DNA of 64,000 bases, from contig JABWDB010000047.1 of the NCBI GenBank assembly GCA_019614645.1, positions 1,054,001 through 1,118,000 on the forward strand. The letters are read 5' to 3'. This document shows positions 26,556 to 38,089 of this stretch, one piece after another. Numbering within the stretch: the first letter of the stretch is position 1; each line of letters begins with the position of its first letter. The stretch is from Stratiolaelaps scimitus. Taxonomy: Eukaryota; Arthropoda; Arachnida; Mesostigmata; Laelapidae. Both the position numbers and the translations under genes were made by a program. Below the pieces are notes generated by a model. That model had not been told where the DNA came from and made no database searches. It saw only the letters and a program-made list of their open reading frames with translations.

Positions 26556-28576
26556 GTCTATCAACGCTGCCACTGTCTGATAAAGCCGAATCCAGAGGTA
26601 ATTATTTATTAGACGTGAGATAGATTGACGGATCTATCATGATATATGTGTACATATATATATATATATATATCCTTCGGGCGACGTGTGTATCCGAGAC
26701 GGTGGACCCGGAGGCGCTGTGATGACGCCGGTGGCGTCGTATCTCAGCTCCGTCGTCGTTCCCGACCGACCGACCGCCTGCACTTCCGGCGTCCAGCTGC
26801 CCACAGCGTCCTAGGTATCGCCGGCGGGGTACACGCTGCACTTAGAGCAACTTTGCACTGGTGGCAGCCTGCCGCGGACGTGACGCACTTAGCTGACAGG
26901 TCCGTGACCGTTGTAGCAGGCGTCGCGTGCAGCCGTTCGATCGAACGACAGATGCCGGCTCTGTTCCCCTTGACCTTCTTGGCCCTTCTGCTTCGGATGT
27001 TGGAACTGTGGCCGCTGTTTATGCTTATTCTGCTGTTCAAAGCGCACAGGTTCAGGTTGCCCTGGTGGACTTGAACGCCACTCCGGCAGCAATCCGTTAT
27101 GCTCGCCAGAGAGTAGTCTGACGAGGCCAACTCGAGAGTACTGCAGCTGCCTCATTGCAGGAAGATCCGTTCGTCGTTAAGTTATTCGGCACTGCACGCG
27201 GGTGGACATCACGGTGGCGAGCACTCACAGACGGCGCACATATTGGCATTATTATTATTATTATGATTACTACTAGCAGTGATCGTCGTTTTGGTGCCAG
27301 CAACGGACGCAGAACTGTTTCTCGAACAGTTGCGTCTCCGGCCGCTCCAACTGCTCGTTATTCGTCGACACTTGCCGACCTCGTCGCAGGTGCTACGCGC
27401 AGGTGCCTCATACGTAATAATAGATGATGTATTGTAATTGTTGTAGTTGTGGTAGCCTGCGTGGCCTGCCCCTCCTCGATCTATCCGCTTGTTTCGTTCG
27501 TGTCCTGCATCGTTCGAGCCTTGTCTCCTCGTACGTACATCCGTATGTGCGTCTGGCCTTACGGAGGAGCACAGAAGAACAGCAGCACGCGCTTCAATTC
27601 CTCTCTCTCTCTGTCTCTCTCTCTTCCCACGAGCGGATACCTCAGGAGACCAGAGACGACTGACTGGTCGTAGCCGTAGTAAAAAAGGGGAGGAAGAACA
27701 ACAACAGCAGCAACAGCAGCAATGAGTGCCAGTTGCGTCCTCCTGAAACAACACAGCGCTACAGTACCACTACTACAGCTGCTAGTACTAATAGTACTAG
27801 TTGCATGCTGAGTAACAATATCAGTTGTCAAGTGGCGGTGGTCGTACAACAACCGCCACTCGTTACGAGCAGCTAGAGACCAGCATACGAACAACACGAC
27901 GACGACAACCACTATTGCTATTCCTGCGATAATACTCTTGGTATCCTCGGCACTCGCCTTAGCACAGCGGCAGAAAATAAATACTACATAATATCACCAC
28001 CGCCAGCGGCACCAACCACCGCCTCGACCGCCTCCACCGACCACGACGAGAACACCGAGATCTCGCACAATCACCCTCTCGTTTTTTGATCACACCACAA
28101 TCAGCAGTACTGTGCTGGCCGTTGCTGTACCAGTGTTATTATCTTCCACCAGCAGCTGAGTCGAGTGGGGCGCATTATGGAGCGATAACAAGCCGTCGTC
28201 GTTGTCGTCCTCGTCGTTGGATGGTACTTGTAGCTGAGCTAGTAGTACTTAATAATAACTGTTGTTCTTCTTGCTGCTGTTTCGTCTTCTTAATAGTAGT
28301 ACTAGTTGTTGTTGTTGCTGCTGCTGCTGCTGTGTCCCAGCAGTACAATCGCAGCATATAGACACACAGATCTTCGTGTGGATGTTCTGCTACCAGCAAT
28401 AGTAGTAACAGCAGCAGTAGAATAATTTCTTGTAGTCGTAATTGTGCTAGTACTGCAGCAGTTGTCTTGTAATATCTGGAAGCGGCACAGTCGCGCACCG
28501 TTGCTGTGGTTTAGGTTTCACAGCGAGCGATGATAGCGGCAGGCGAGCCCGCTCGCTTGAATTGAGTTTGGCGGCA

Positions 28577-29003
28577 GCGGCTACTGCTGCTGCTGCTGCT
28601 ACTGTTAGTGTGCCGCCTCGAAGAGAGACGCGTCGTCTTCCGACCCTCTCACGCAGACCGTGCGCAGGCCCTCGAAGGAGGCTGCTGCTCGTTGCTCGCT
28701 CAGCTGCCTGTCGACCACTCTGCACTGCTCTCTGCACGGCCTCTGCTCGGTCGGCTAGGCTCTGTAGAGAGACCTCCGCTGCTACCGCCGCCGCCGTCGC
28801 CGCCGCCGCCGCCACCGTCGCCACCACCGGGGCCGCCGCGCCTGTCGCTGCTGCTGCTGCTGCTGGTGTTGGTGGCCGAGCTCAATCGTTGGGAGCAGAC
28901 AGGCAGCCGGCTAGGCAGGCAAGGCAACGGAAAGCAAGCAACGCACAACAGCAGCAGCAGCAGCAGGGAAACCGCTGCTGCCTCAGCCGCCGCCGCCGCC
29001 GCC
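28577..29003. repeat. Dense CTG, CCG and CAG triplet cluster
   Basis: Includes a CTG run near 28,582-28,600, a CCG/CCA run at about 28,785-28,830, a CTG run at about 28,850-28,865, a CAG run at about 28,949-28,967 and a CCG run at about 28,987-29,003. This is one of the most GC-rich parts of the window. Confidence 0.85.
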
Positions 29004-29774
29004 GGGGCAGCTGCACGATACAGCAGGCAGACGACACACAGTCCCTCAGTCACTGACCAACTGACAACACACATACGAACGAGCACATGAACATACACCG
29101 CTGCCGTCAAGCTCGTATAGCACAGCAGCGAGTCAGACCCTTGAACAGACCTCACGGCCAGATCACACTCACAGACGCACACACATACACAGACCAAACA
29201 CGCACTCACCCGGCGGACTTTCCTACACGGGCAGGCGGCAGGCGGACAGCGACATCGCGAGAGCAGTGGGGTAAGAGAGAGACGAGGGCCCTTGCATCTG
29301 CAACCCGAGCAGCAGACTCAAAATCCTGCCACGCTTGGCCTTCCTTCGTTTGCTTGCTTCCAATAGCAGTTGGCCTGCGTCCTGCCAGGAGCAGTGCTAC
29401 AAGGCTGAGCTACGTGTATTAGCAACGGGTAGATGGGTATGCCCCAATAGCAAGCCGACCGGTCCGGTGGCGTATACTTAGAGCAGCCTCTATCTATCTA
29501 CTGTGCGTGTGTCTGTGTGTGTGTGTATATATCTGTGTGTGTATGCCTTGTCCGGCTCAATGCAACGTTCGGCCGTTGCCATCGGAAGCACCCTTGGCAG
29601 GCCACAACAAGGCTGACCTGCGCGCGCAGATCCGTTCGACGGCCCTCGCAGCCCCTCTCGAGAGGTCCCCCACAACGCCCCCTGGTGACTGGTCCAGTCA
29701 ACTCCCTACAGGTGGTTGTCTGATCGCCACGGGTGTTTCAGCGTCGGCGGTCGTGGCCGCCGGTCGTCGGATGG

Positions 29775-29910
29775 AAGCCGCTGCCGCCGCCGCCGCCGCC
29801 GCAGCCGCCTCGGCCACAGCAGCAGCGGCCGCCACGGCAGCAGCAGCAGCAGCACAAACGGGGCAACTGCTGCTGCTGCTGTTTCTACTGCTGCTGCTGC
29901 TGCTCTGTCT
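29775..29910. repeat. GCC, CAG and CTG triplet cluster
   Basis: A GCC run is followed by CAG/GCC units, then a CTG run. Alanine- and leucine-rich frames here are repeat artefacts. The change to AT-richer DNA follows within a few hundred bases. Confidence 0.85.
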
Positions 29911-30100
29911 GCCTTCGTTGCGCCTGGTGCCAACTGCTGCTGTTCGCTGGCGGCGCCGGTCCAACCCGGGCGGCCAAAGTCATACATACGTCGTGCAGAA
30001 CAACTAATTCCTTGCCACCTGTCGGCGGAGTCCGCGGTAACAGGTCGTCGATGATGCACACACCTAGGCCGATGACTAAATGCATGCAATTGCAATCCGG

Positions 30101-31440
30101 TGATGATTGCATGCCGCGATGACGAGGAATCGGCAGCTGCAAGTTTGAGCTGGTGTCAGCCAGCCCCATCACGATGTGGTTGCAAGTCGTTCCGGAACCA
30201 TAAAGCCGACTTGGCCTTCATAGCAGATAGCAGCCACGTGAGCTGCGGGAAACCCGTGCCTCACCCCTATACGTTTAATGCGTGTATGCAAGACTCGCTG
30301 TCGTAGACACGAACAGTAGTCGGTCGCCCACAAACCACGAAGAGCTCAACGATACTGGAGCAGAGAATGCAATCAGGGCGCGTTTTGCAAAATTAAAACG
30401 CAGCAGACTGATTAGGGAATATCTGCAAGGCTGACTCTCGATGCATCACGCACTATGATAGCGTATTCGGCTGTATCTTGATTGTGAAATGTTTTCTTGG
30501 CAAAACTCGACAAGTCGATAGCAACATTGATGACAGAACCCTGTCCCATGTATATTGCATTGCGTAACACATTGGCCCGAACCTCGCTGTACATTATACA
30601 TTGGTTCGAACGCATTGCAAACATATCATCGACCCTCTGTCCAGTGTATGCTCCGAGCTATAATACATAGGTTACAATATAGGTTTACCGTTACACACTT
30701 GTCGTACCTGAAACTAGAGATCAACGCGTCTTGGGTGCCATAGGGGTTGATATTGCAACGCTGTAGTTGCTGAGCTCCGCCCGATCCGACGGATTGAGTG
30801 CGGCTCACTTGAATCACATGTTGATCCGAGAACGTATTTATTATTCAGGCACAGAAGCTCGATAGGGGCCAGACACTCAATGAAAGAGCTGCCTGATAAT
30901 GCTCACAAAAATTCATAAGCAAATACCCTACATGCATGAACCCGTCGGCTCCATGCAAAATCATCGAGTTAGCTAAGCAATACACACTATCTCATATTCA
31001 CTGATTCGTCTCAGCAGTAGGAAGATGAGTCGTCCTACTTCGTGTCCAAGGATAAACCCAATGCTGGGCACCACCAAAGCATCAAATTGACCGCTTTGAC
31101 CGAGGCGGATTCGGACACGTGCGCTGACACAACGATTAAGATCTCTCATCACGAGCGGATGCAGATGTTGAGATTTGCCACACGGAGAACATCTGGCTTG
31201 TCGTTGGACGGCGTCGTCATCGACTAGTTACGTCACGCGCAATAGCCTACTGTGACGTCATCGAGAAAAAGCAGGTCACTTACACCCGTGCGCACGAAGG
31301 AGGTTTGATGATTGGGCCACAAGCGAGAAAACCGGAAACAAGCGGCGGTTGCGTAAGCAGACGAGCGGATCCAAAGGACGCTTATCGGGCTGAACTTGTC
31401 CATGGCTCTCTCTCTCTCTCTCATCTATTTCATCTAATTA
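30101..31440. other. AT-richer intergenic stretch, nothing recognised
   Basis: Composition becomes more AT-rich than the preceding 12 kb and the triplet repeats stop. Only short, overlapping open frames are present and none shows a domain or a splice context I trust. A short CT run lies at 31,407-31,421. Confidence 0.5.
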
Positions 31441-31612
31441 AGTAAATTTTCCGGGCTGACTCACAGCGAACATTTAACGTCCTCGGAACTTATCATTGCT
31501 ATCATAAGACGGACACCTTGAATGCAAATGTGCAACGGTGGAGATCGAACCCGTGCACCTACGTGCCTCACTCGATTGCAAGGCGCAGGCCAATGCACCA
31601 CACCAATGCACT
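31441..31612 (-). repeat. tRNA-derived SINE-like repeat, family B, copy 1
   Basis: Read on the minus strand, it starts with a tRNA-like head containing an A-box-like sequence (TGGTGCATTGG) and, about 45 bases on, a B-box-like sequence (GGGTTCGATCTCC). A tail follows with TTGCACATTTGCATT and GACGTTAAATGTTCGC. The second copy at 33,903-34,078 matches it along almost its whole length in the opposite orientation. Both copies give the same spurious peptide MQMCNGGDRTRAPTC on the strand opposite the head. The anticodon-loop-like position reads TGC here, suggesting an alanine-type tRNA ancestor; that is inference. Confidence 0.75.
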
Positions 31613-32232
31613 CTCTATCTATCTACGCTTATCTCGCCCTGAAGCATCAGCCCTTCCATATCTTGTACATCCACATGCATAACTATTTTTTTTCTCGAGT
31701 TAGTGCCGGCTACTACCTTACATAACTTTACTTAATGTTTACACTACACTAAGTCCACCGTTTAACTTCTCGTCCGAGATATTTTTCTTCTTTTAGGACA
31801 CGAAGAACACAAGCAATTTATTAAAGCAAAGATAACCACCGCCGATGTCAATATTTCAATTAGGCTCATTAGTAATTTGTTTTGTAAACGCAATGAAAAG
31901 TGCGTACGGAACTACCTCCGAAAGACTTTTAAGTTTCAAGCAAAGTGAGCTGGCCGCACAGATAAAATTTTTCATTAGACCTAGAACATGAGCCAAGATG
32001 TGGCGCCATCAAACTTACAACTTAACCATCCTAATGGTATGCTAACGTCTGCAAATGTTCTATTTAACCTTAATGCGGAACCATCACATGAAGGACTGTT
32101 AACACCTTCAAATCAAGTATACAATTTGCCACGCCCTTCAGTCATACCGAACACAGCTGGTCATACAAGAGCTACATGTTTTTTTATATCATATTAAACG
32201 AGGGGATTAATCGGCAACAAGCAACGAGGACA

Positions 32233-32340
32233 CACAGCGGGTTCGAGCCCCGCTGCGTGATGACATATAAGAGAGCTTAAGCATTGTAAAATTGCAGCTC
32301 CTTTAATAAACCAATAAAACCTTTATCTTTACCTTTTACC
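32233..32340 (+). repeat. tRNA-derived SINE-like repeat, family A, copy 1 (5'-truncated or diverged)
   Basis: Begins at or near a B-box-like sequence (GGGTTCGAGCCCCGC), then runs through TGACATATAAGAGAG, TTAAGCATT and TCCTTTAATAAACCAATAAA to a tail of repeated CTTTA/CCTTTTACC units. The same order of blocks occurs in reverse orientation at 42,951-43,092. The A-box half is not recognisable in this copy. Confidence 0.7.
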
Positions 32341-32923
32341 GATCTTATCTAACGAAACTCAGGGAGAGTATCAATTGCGCAAACTAGTGCACAGTCCTAG
32401 GACAATGTTTAAGACCGACCTACAGGGGCCTAGACACTACACCTTCACAGGCAAGGCCAGCCACAAGGTGATCGCGATTCTGAGGCGCAATGATGACCTA
32501 GGCCAGAAATGCTCACCACAGCATCGGTCAACATCAAAAGCTCATTATGACTCAGGCAGTGGCACTCCCGGTAGATGCGCCAACATCGGCATCGATCAGT
32601 GCCGCCACGGAAGCTCGTCCCCTCGTTCAAGGGGCTGTGTGACGGACAAATGGAAAGCTGCATTGAATTATCGTCCCGAGACATTGCCAACATCACCAAT
32701 ATGAGTGGAACCAAATCGGAAGGGGTACCTACCCGATAATGCACTGGAAGTGAAACCGGTAGAAATGTTCCCTCTAGCGGCGGGACCCTGCCACTTTTCT
32801 TTCCGCCACAAAACAGGCGGTGCGTGTGGAGTGACCGCAGATGAAGATCTTGTATGCGTCGGCGATGTGCTAAAGTACCGAGGAAGAGTGCGAACGTGTG
32901 TTATCGTCACCGGATACGTTTGA
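32341..32923 (+). other. Possible decayed coding sequence, unassigned
   Basis: Several adjacent plus-strand frames are open one after another: 32,375-32,704, a short alanine/serine/threonine-rich frame inside it in another phase, and 32,705-32,923. The last reads like protein (for example ALEVKPVEMFPLAAGPCHFS and CVGDVLKYRGRVRTC). Switching frames between protein-like stretches is what a frameshifted gene or old retroelement would show, but I recognise no domain. The minus strand is also open over 32,668-32,937. Confidence 0.2.
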
Positions 32924-33902
32924 TCATTTGCGGCCAATCTGGATCTGACCGATAGATTTCACAGTGGGTTTCTGACGGAGAAATTGTTACTGGACCGACC
33001 CATTTTGCGTCCCGTGCGAACAGAAGGCGAAACCGATGCGGTTGGCAAGTGAAAAGTGCAAACGCAATGTTCGGGTTAACCAACGACAGCAGCAGTATTG
33101 TCTTATTACAAAACACCCGGTACTTACGACTTGGTATGCCTTGGAAGATGATAGCGTTCGAGGGTGCGAACTATTAGCCATTATTACCAGTATGACCTTG
33201 ATATTTGGCTGAATGATGAAACGAGTTGAGACACTGGGCGGCTGCAAAAAAGAGGAAGATAATTTATTTCCGGATTTTGCAAATTGCATCTTTTTTCCAA
33301 GGAATAAGCTTACTTTTACTCCGACCATATCTAGTGTTATAAGCAAATAGAGGTAATGTTAGAGAATTATGACTTTGGCGGGTATTACATCCGCTTTCTA
33401 TATTTAGCAACACCGCTAACGAATAAAAATAAGCGGAAATTATATTTTCCTATGGATTTGCATGAATCAACTGCCTAAAACCCAATTCTTATAGATAACA
33501 TACAAGGAGATTTTGTCACGACAAAATAACGATTCCGTTGGATCTGGCATATATTCAACACATACAACATAATAATTTTAGTCGAAACGTCTGTTCTACA
33601 TGACTGAAGTCTCTTCTGGACTAAGCATTTAATGGGGATCTGTATCACATGGCTAGTTTCCAGGGGTGGAAGCTGGAAGCCTCTCCAGGAAAGAACCTCA
33701 ATCTATTGCCCCCATTTTCTCTTCTTTTCCATGTATTCACAATTAGATATCGGTGCGTGCCGCCGTTTGTGTCCAAGCACATCATGTAGTTTGAGATCTG
33801 AGCTACTGCAGACGAAAGCCCAACCAGCATTAATGTTGGGTCGATGTCCAAAGTAGTCGAATCCTGACGCCACAGTGTTCGCAGCCGGCGAGAGCTTCGA
33901 GC

Positions 33903-34078
33903 CCGGTGGCGCGGTGCATTCGTGTGCGCCTCGCAATCGGAGGAAACACGTAGGTGCACGGGTTCGATCCCCACCATTGCACATTTGCATTTAGGGGTCC
34001 GTCTTACGAAGCAATGCTAAAAGCAGCTTCACCGTGGACGTTAAATGTTGGCTGGGAGTCAGCCCGAAAACCTTTTAA
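33903..34078 (+). repeat. tRNA-derived SINE-like repeat, family B, copy 2
   Basis: The head has GGTGGCGCGGTGCATT as the A-box region and GGGTTCGATCCCCACC as the B box, followed by TTGCACATTTGCATTTAG, a CCGTCTTA block, GACGTTAAATGTTGGC and GTCAGCCCG. All these blocks align in the same order with the reverse complement of copy 1 at 31,441-31,612, with scattered substitutions and small indels, so the copies are diverged but clearly related. Confidence 0.75.
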
Positions 34079-37000
34079 AGACGGCGAGAGCAGTGAGGCT
34101 ATGGTCTAAGAGAACGCCTCCAATATTCAAAATGTCAATCGTCCCTTTGTCCCCAGTGCCTAGAAGCCAGTGAAGCTTCCGTCAGTGAAGATCCGTGAGA
34201 CGAGCCGCGATAAAAGCTAAGAAGGGAAAGACCAAGTATCTCTGGTAAATAGATTCAGACTGAACTCGTAGGGGGTGTAGGTGTGTTAACAACAACAACA
34301 ACGGATCGTAGGGAGGGAGCTGGCCGGTCGATAAAATAGCTAAAGGTTCCCGCAGTCCTCGACTTTATCATGAGCCATAGGTGGCACACAGGGACCTCAG
34401 CGCTGCGCAACTACAGGTTGGCTAAGCGAAAGCACGGATGACTGTTGGGTTGAACAAGAGAAGGGTAACCAAGGCCAAGACATAAGTGGGAGCCTGCGGC
34501 GTCCATGAAGTCGGATGGCCAAACGGAGGACGGCTTGTCCATGTCCTTTCGATGATGGTGTCGGCAAGAGCGATGTCGATGATCCGGACGACGACGACAA
34601 CAACGATGCGATCCCATAAAACGGTGAGCATTGTTTTGTAACCTGCCCATGGGACACACAGCCAGCGACGAATACTAATGACATCTGTAGGCAAAAGGAA
34701 GAGGTGACAAAGGTAGGATCGAGTTAATTTTTTTACATGTATATGTTTGCCTAGTCTAGATCGATGTTTGGCCCGTATATTACACGCGAATGATAAACGT
34801 CTGGTTGAAAAAAATATTGTCTACCCAATAATACTGAATCGTTTGCGAAGTTCGTACAGTGCGAGGAAGGAAAGCCCCACAGTCGTATTTGATGTGACCG
34901 GATAATGGATAATGGTTACAAGTATCAACCATATTTTCGAGCAAATGTGACACGGACAAATTGGCACATTCAGTGGAACGATTGTAGTCGATTTATCGAC
35001 GTTTACAACCAAGTCTCCTGCCTTCCGGCTAAGCTGTTTAGCATGGGGACAGCATACCGTTTGTTGTGCTGTGACTTGTAATGGTTGTTATGCCTGTCGA
35101 TCACCTAGAGGAATATCATCTCTTGAATCATATATGCCAGAGCATGGTTCTCTACAGGCATATAGCAAGGCAGAGGCTGATTCTTGCTCGCGAGATCGTG
35201 ATCGAGCAAATACAAATCCGGCTCTATCGGTAAAAAAATCGATGATTTAACCCACCCAACAGTCGAGACAAGCACCGGCACTAACAATAAAAACCGATCT
35301 GATAGATTGTACACAATGGTGTCACTGTGGCCAGTAAATGTACCGTTTTTGTATTCATATGGCCGTAAAAATTATAATGACTTAGCAAATTGCACGGCAT
35401 GTGCTTATGGTGGATGGAGACATGAGGTAAATACCGGCGCTTTCCCCTTAACAATACGACGCCATGCGATACTCAACCGCATCTTCATGTCAAATGAAAT
35501 TCTCTTTAAGGCTGGCCCTCCATCGGATAACTTCCCCATGCGTATCTGTAAAATATGTACACCTTTATCGAAATTTGGCTCTAACTAGGGTTATATACTA
35601 CATGAATTCTATCATCGTTAGTTTTCCAAGTCCTCTTCTGGCTCTGCGGTGACCGCTAAACATTGGTCGAATGTGGTCATCCATGAACCCTGTACCCTAC
35701 GGGTGCCACGGGATTAGGGCAACGTATAATAATACTTCCGGGGAGGCCGGGTCTGCGCAACGCGTTGTTATCTAGTGAGGATTTACAGCAAGCTTAGGTA
35801 AGTAGCTTTGCAACAGACGATTTGCTCCTACTGCTTTGGGGTAATCTGCCCCGAACTCCATCTCTCTCATTGCCAGAGCACCCAAAAGGCAGAGAGCTCT
35901 TGGGCGGTTACGTATAAAGTGGTACAAAGACCAACCTGAAAGATAGCAACAGAATCTTGGGCATGTACCGTCTAGTGAAATAGCGAGGGCAGTCGCGAAG
36001 GGAGATTGCTGACGAATATTTCTACTTGTGTATAATGATGGGATGTATAATGATGGGAGTTCCAAATCATAAGACACTCGTTTATGTTGTTTGCACGTAT
36101 AATGGCTGTATGAAACGACATGTGTTTCATCGATAGAATCGCGCGGCATGAGCCCACCTTCATATGTTAAAACATATTTATTACAAGTTCATGTTGTACT
36201 TAACGCAATATGGCGTGTATTGTGGATTTTTGGAAATTGTTGATTATTGTCGAAGTCGTGATCTCTTCTCCACCCGTTTCCTCTGTATTTGTGCCACCAG
36301 CAACGGTTGCAGGTACTTCCATAAAGCCTTACGTACACTTCCCACTCAGCCATTCAACTGTACAACGCAACGACCAATGTAATCGTTTACGTAAGATATA
36401 TACCATATAGAAATTCCGAACTACTGTAGGTTTGAATAAATCTAAATATACCATATATGATTTCAATTCATTGTGTTTAGCAATTGGTGTTGAAATGCAA
36501 TATATATATATATATATCCGAGTATAAATTCACCTGTTAGCAAAGGACAGTGCAACCAATAGTTCATTTTGGTTTCAAACTTGAAGTTTACGAATGCCGA
36601 AATGCTATGCCAATCAGTGCGCTTTGTTATTTAATGACTTTACAAAAACAACTAAATCATATCAAGCGTGTCGCTGCGTCTCTCCTTCGGGAAAGGCTGG
36701 AGGCCTGCGCAGGCTGAGTTTAAGATGCACCAAGCCTCTTGGAGGGTCCCACAGGGGCAGGTCTGAAGAACATCTTTCCTGATGACTAAATTTGCGTCCC
36801 ACCTGGGCCATCGCACGGCTATCTTGGCCGTCATTTGTCTGCTTCGATGAACAGAGTAGATCATTAGGGCATCAAGCGTGGGTTTTTTTAGAAGGTTGTT
36901 TTCAGACTATTAGAGCAGCTGGCGTGCGTACTTAGTGCGCCCGCCGTGGAACCTTTGCGGCCTCATTTAATCATACGGATCCTCCTTCAAGGTAAATCCA

Positions 37001-38042
37001 CCCTCGTCGTCTTGTCGCGTAAATGTTAACAAAGAAAATGAGAGTGATCTATGCACTTCCTTAAAGTTATAGTACTTTAGATATGAAGGCATAAACAAGG
37101 TAATCACCCGAAGTTTGTTAACTCCCTACTTTTGTGCATTCAGAGCATTTGAACAGAAACATTTGTAATGAAGATGTGGCGAAGATCTTTACTCGAACAC
37201 ACAGACTTGCATACCAGGGGATTCGCACCCGCATTCTATCATTGTCAGAAAGGTGCTTCAGGTCACCAGGCTACGGATATTACCCAAAGTGTGACCTAAA
37301 GTGCTTCTCCAGCAAAGAAGGGATTCGGGACGTAACTCTCTGGCCTGTGCAAGTGAATCTCTTCAAGTCAATATCTTTAAACTGCTGCCATTATTCATCT
37401 AGAGTTCGTTTTTACCTCGCGTCGAGTACGTAGCATATAGGAATATATAAAGTAATATGGTTGCCATCTCGTGTGAATGCAAGCGAATAGCGGATGAGAC
37501 TGATCAGGAAGCAGAGATCACAAAAAAATGCATCACTGATACCGTAAGTCCATGTCCCTTGTGTCGTAGGTTGGCAAAATGTCCTGTTTACCGGACCAAT
37601 TCGACGTTTTGAACAGCCTCCAGAGTTTCTTAGAGTGGTTCAAACGATTGCGGGATACAATGATCATTGTCCATACATAACTGTCTAGGGTGGACGTTTG
37701 CACCTTTAGTGCCGAACTTTGGAGGTCCTCTATGTTTCTGTGCGGATAAAAACAGAAAAGAGAAAAGTGGAAATGCCTAGTTGGTTGTTTAGTAAATCTG
37801 AAATTCCAAGGAAAATTACCTAGATTGTGTTCTAATGGAACGTCTGGCGCGATATTGAGAAGGTTCTTTCCAAGGACTGAGATCATCATCCCAACCATTC
37901 GGAGCTTTTTAAGCCGGCTACCAAGAGGTTGAAAAGGACGTACTGCGTGTGCTCTGAAGTAGCGCAGTTTCAGCAGGATGGGAAGCTTATTGCAGATTTC
38001 CCACGGGAGAACTTACTGGGACCTTTCTGAAGAACCAGCAAA

Positions 38043-38089
<47 letters not shown>

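Larger units (their letters stand above)
18377..30100. other. GC-rich low-complexity region upstream of Shal
   Basis: About 11.7 kb that on position should contain the Shal 5' untranslated region and promoter. I can assign no protein. It is dominated by triplet repeats, dinucleotide tracts (CT at 19,325-19,350, 23,650-23,670, 23,815-23,834 and 27,601-27,624) and AT runs. The long open frames at 23,266-23,784, 25,149-25,724, 27,209-27,754, 28,447-28,827, 28,700-29,209 and 29,507-30,007 are repeat-driven and overlap on both strands. A CAA-rich stretch lies just ahead of the Shal start codon (18,388-18,408), and CAG/CAA predominates on the Shal sense strand for several kilobases. Confidence 0.6.

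Noticed and set aside
27209..27754. 181-codon minus-strand frame
   Set aside because: Composed largely of poly-Cys, poly-Ser and poly-Asn text from triplet repeats; no known family or splice context.
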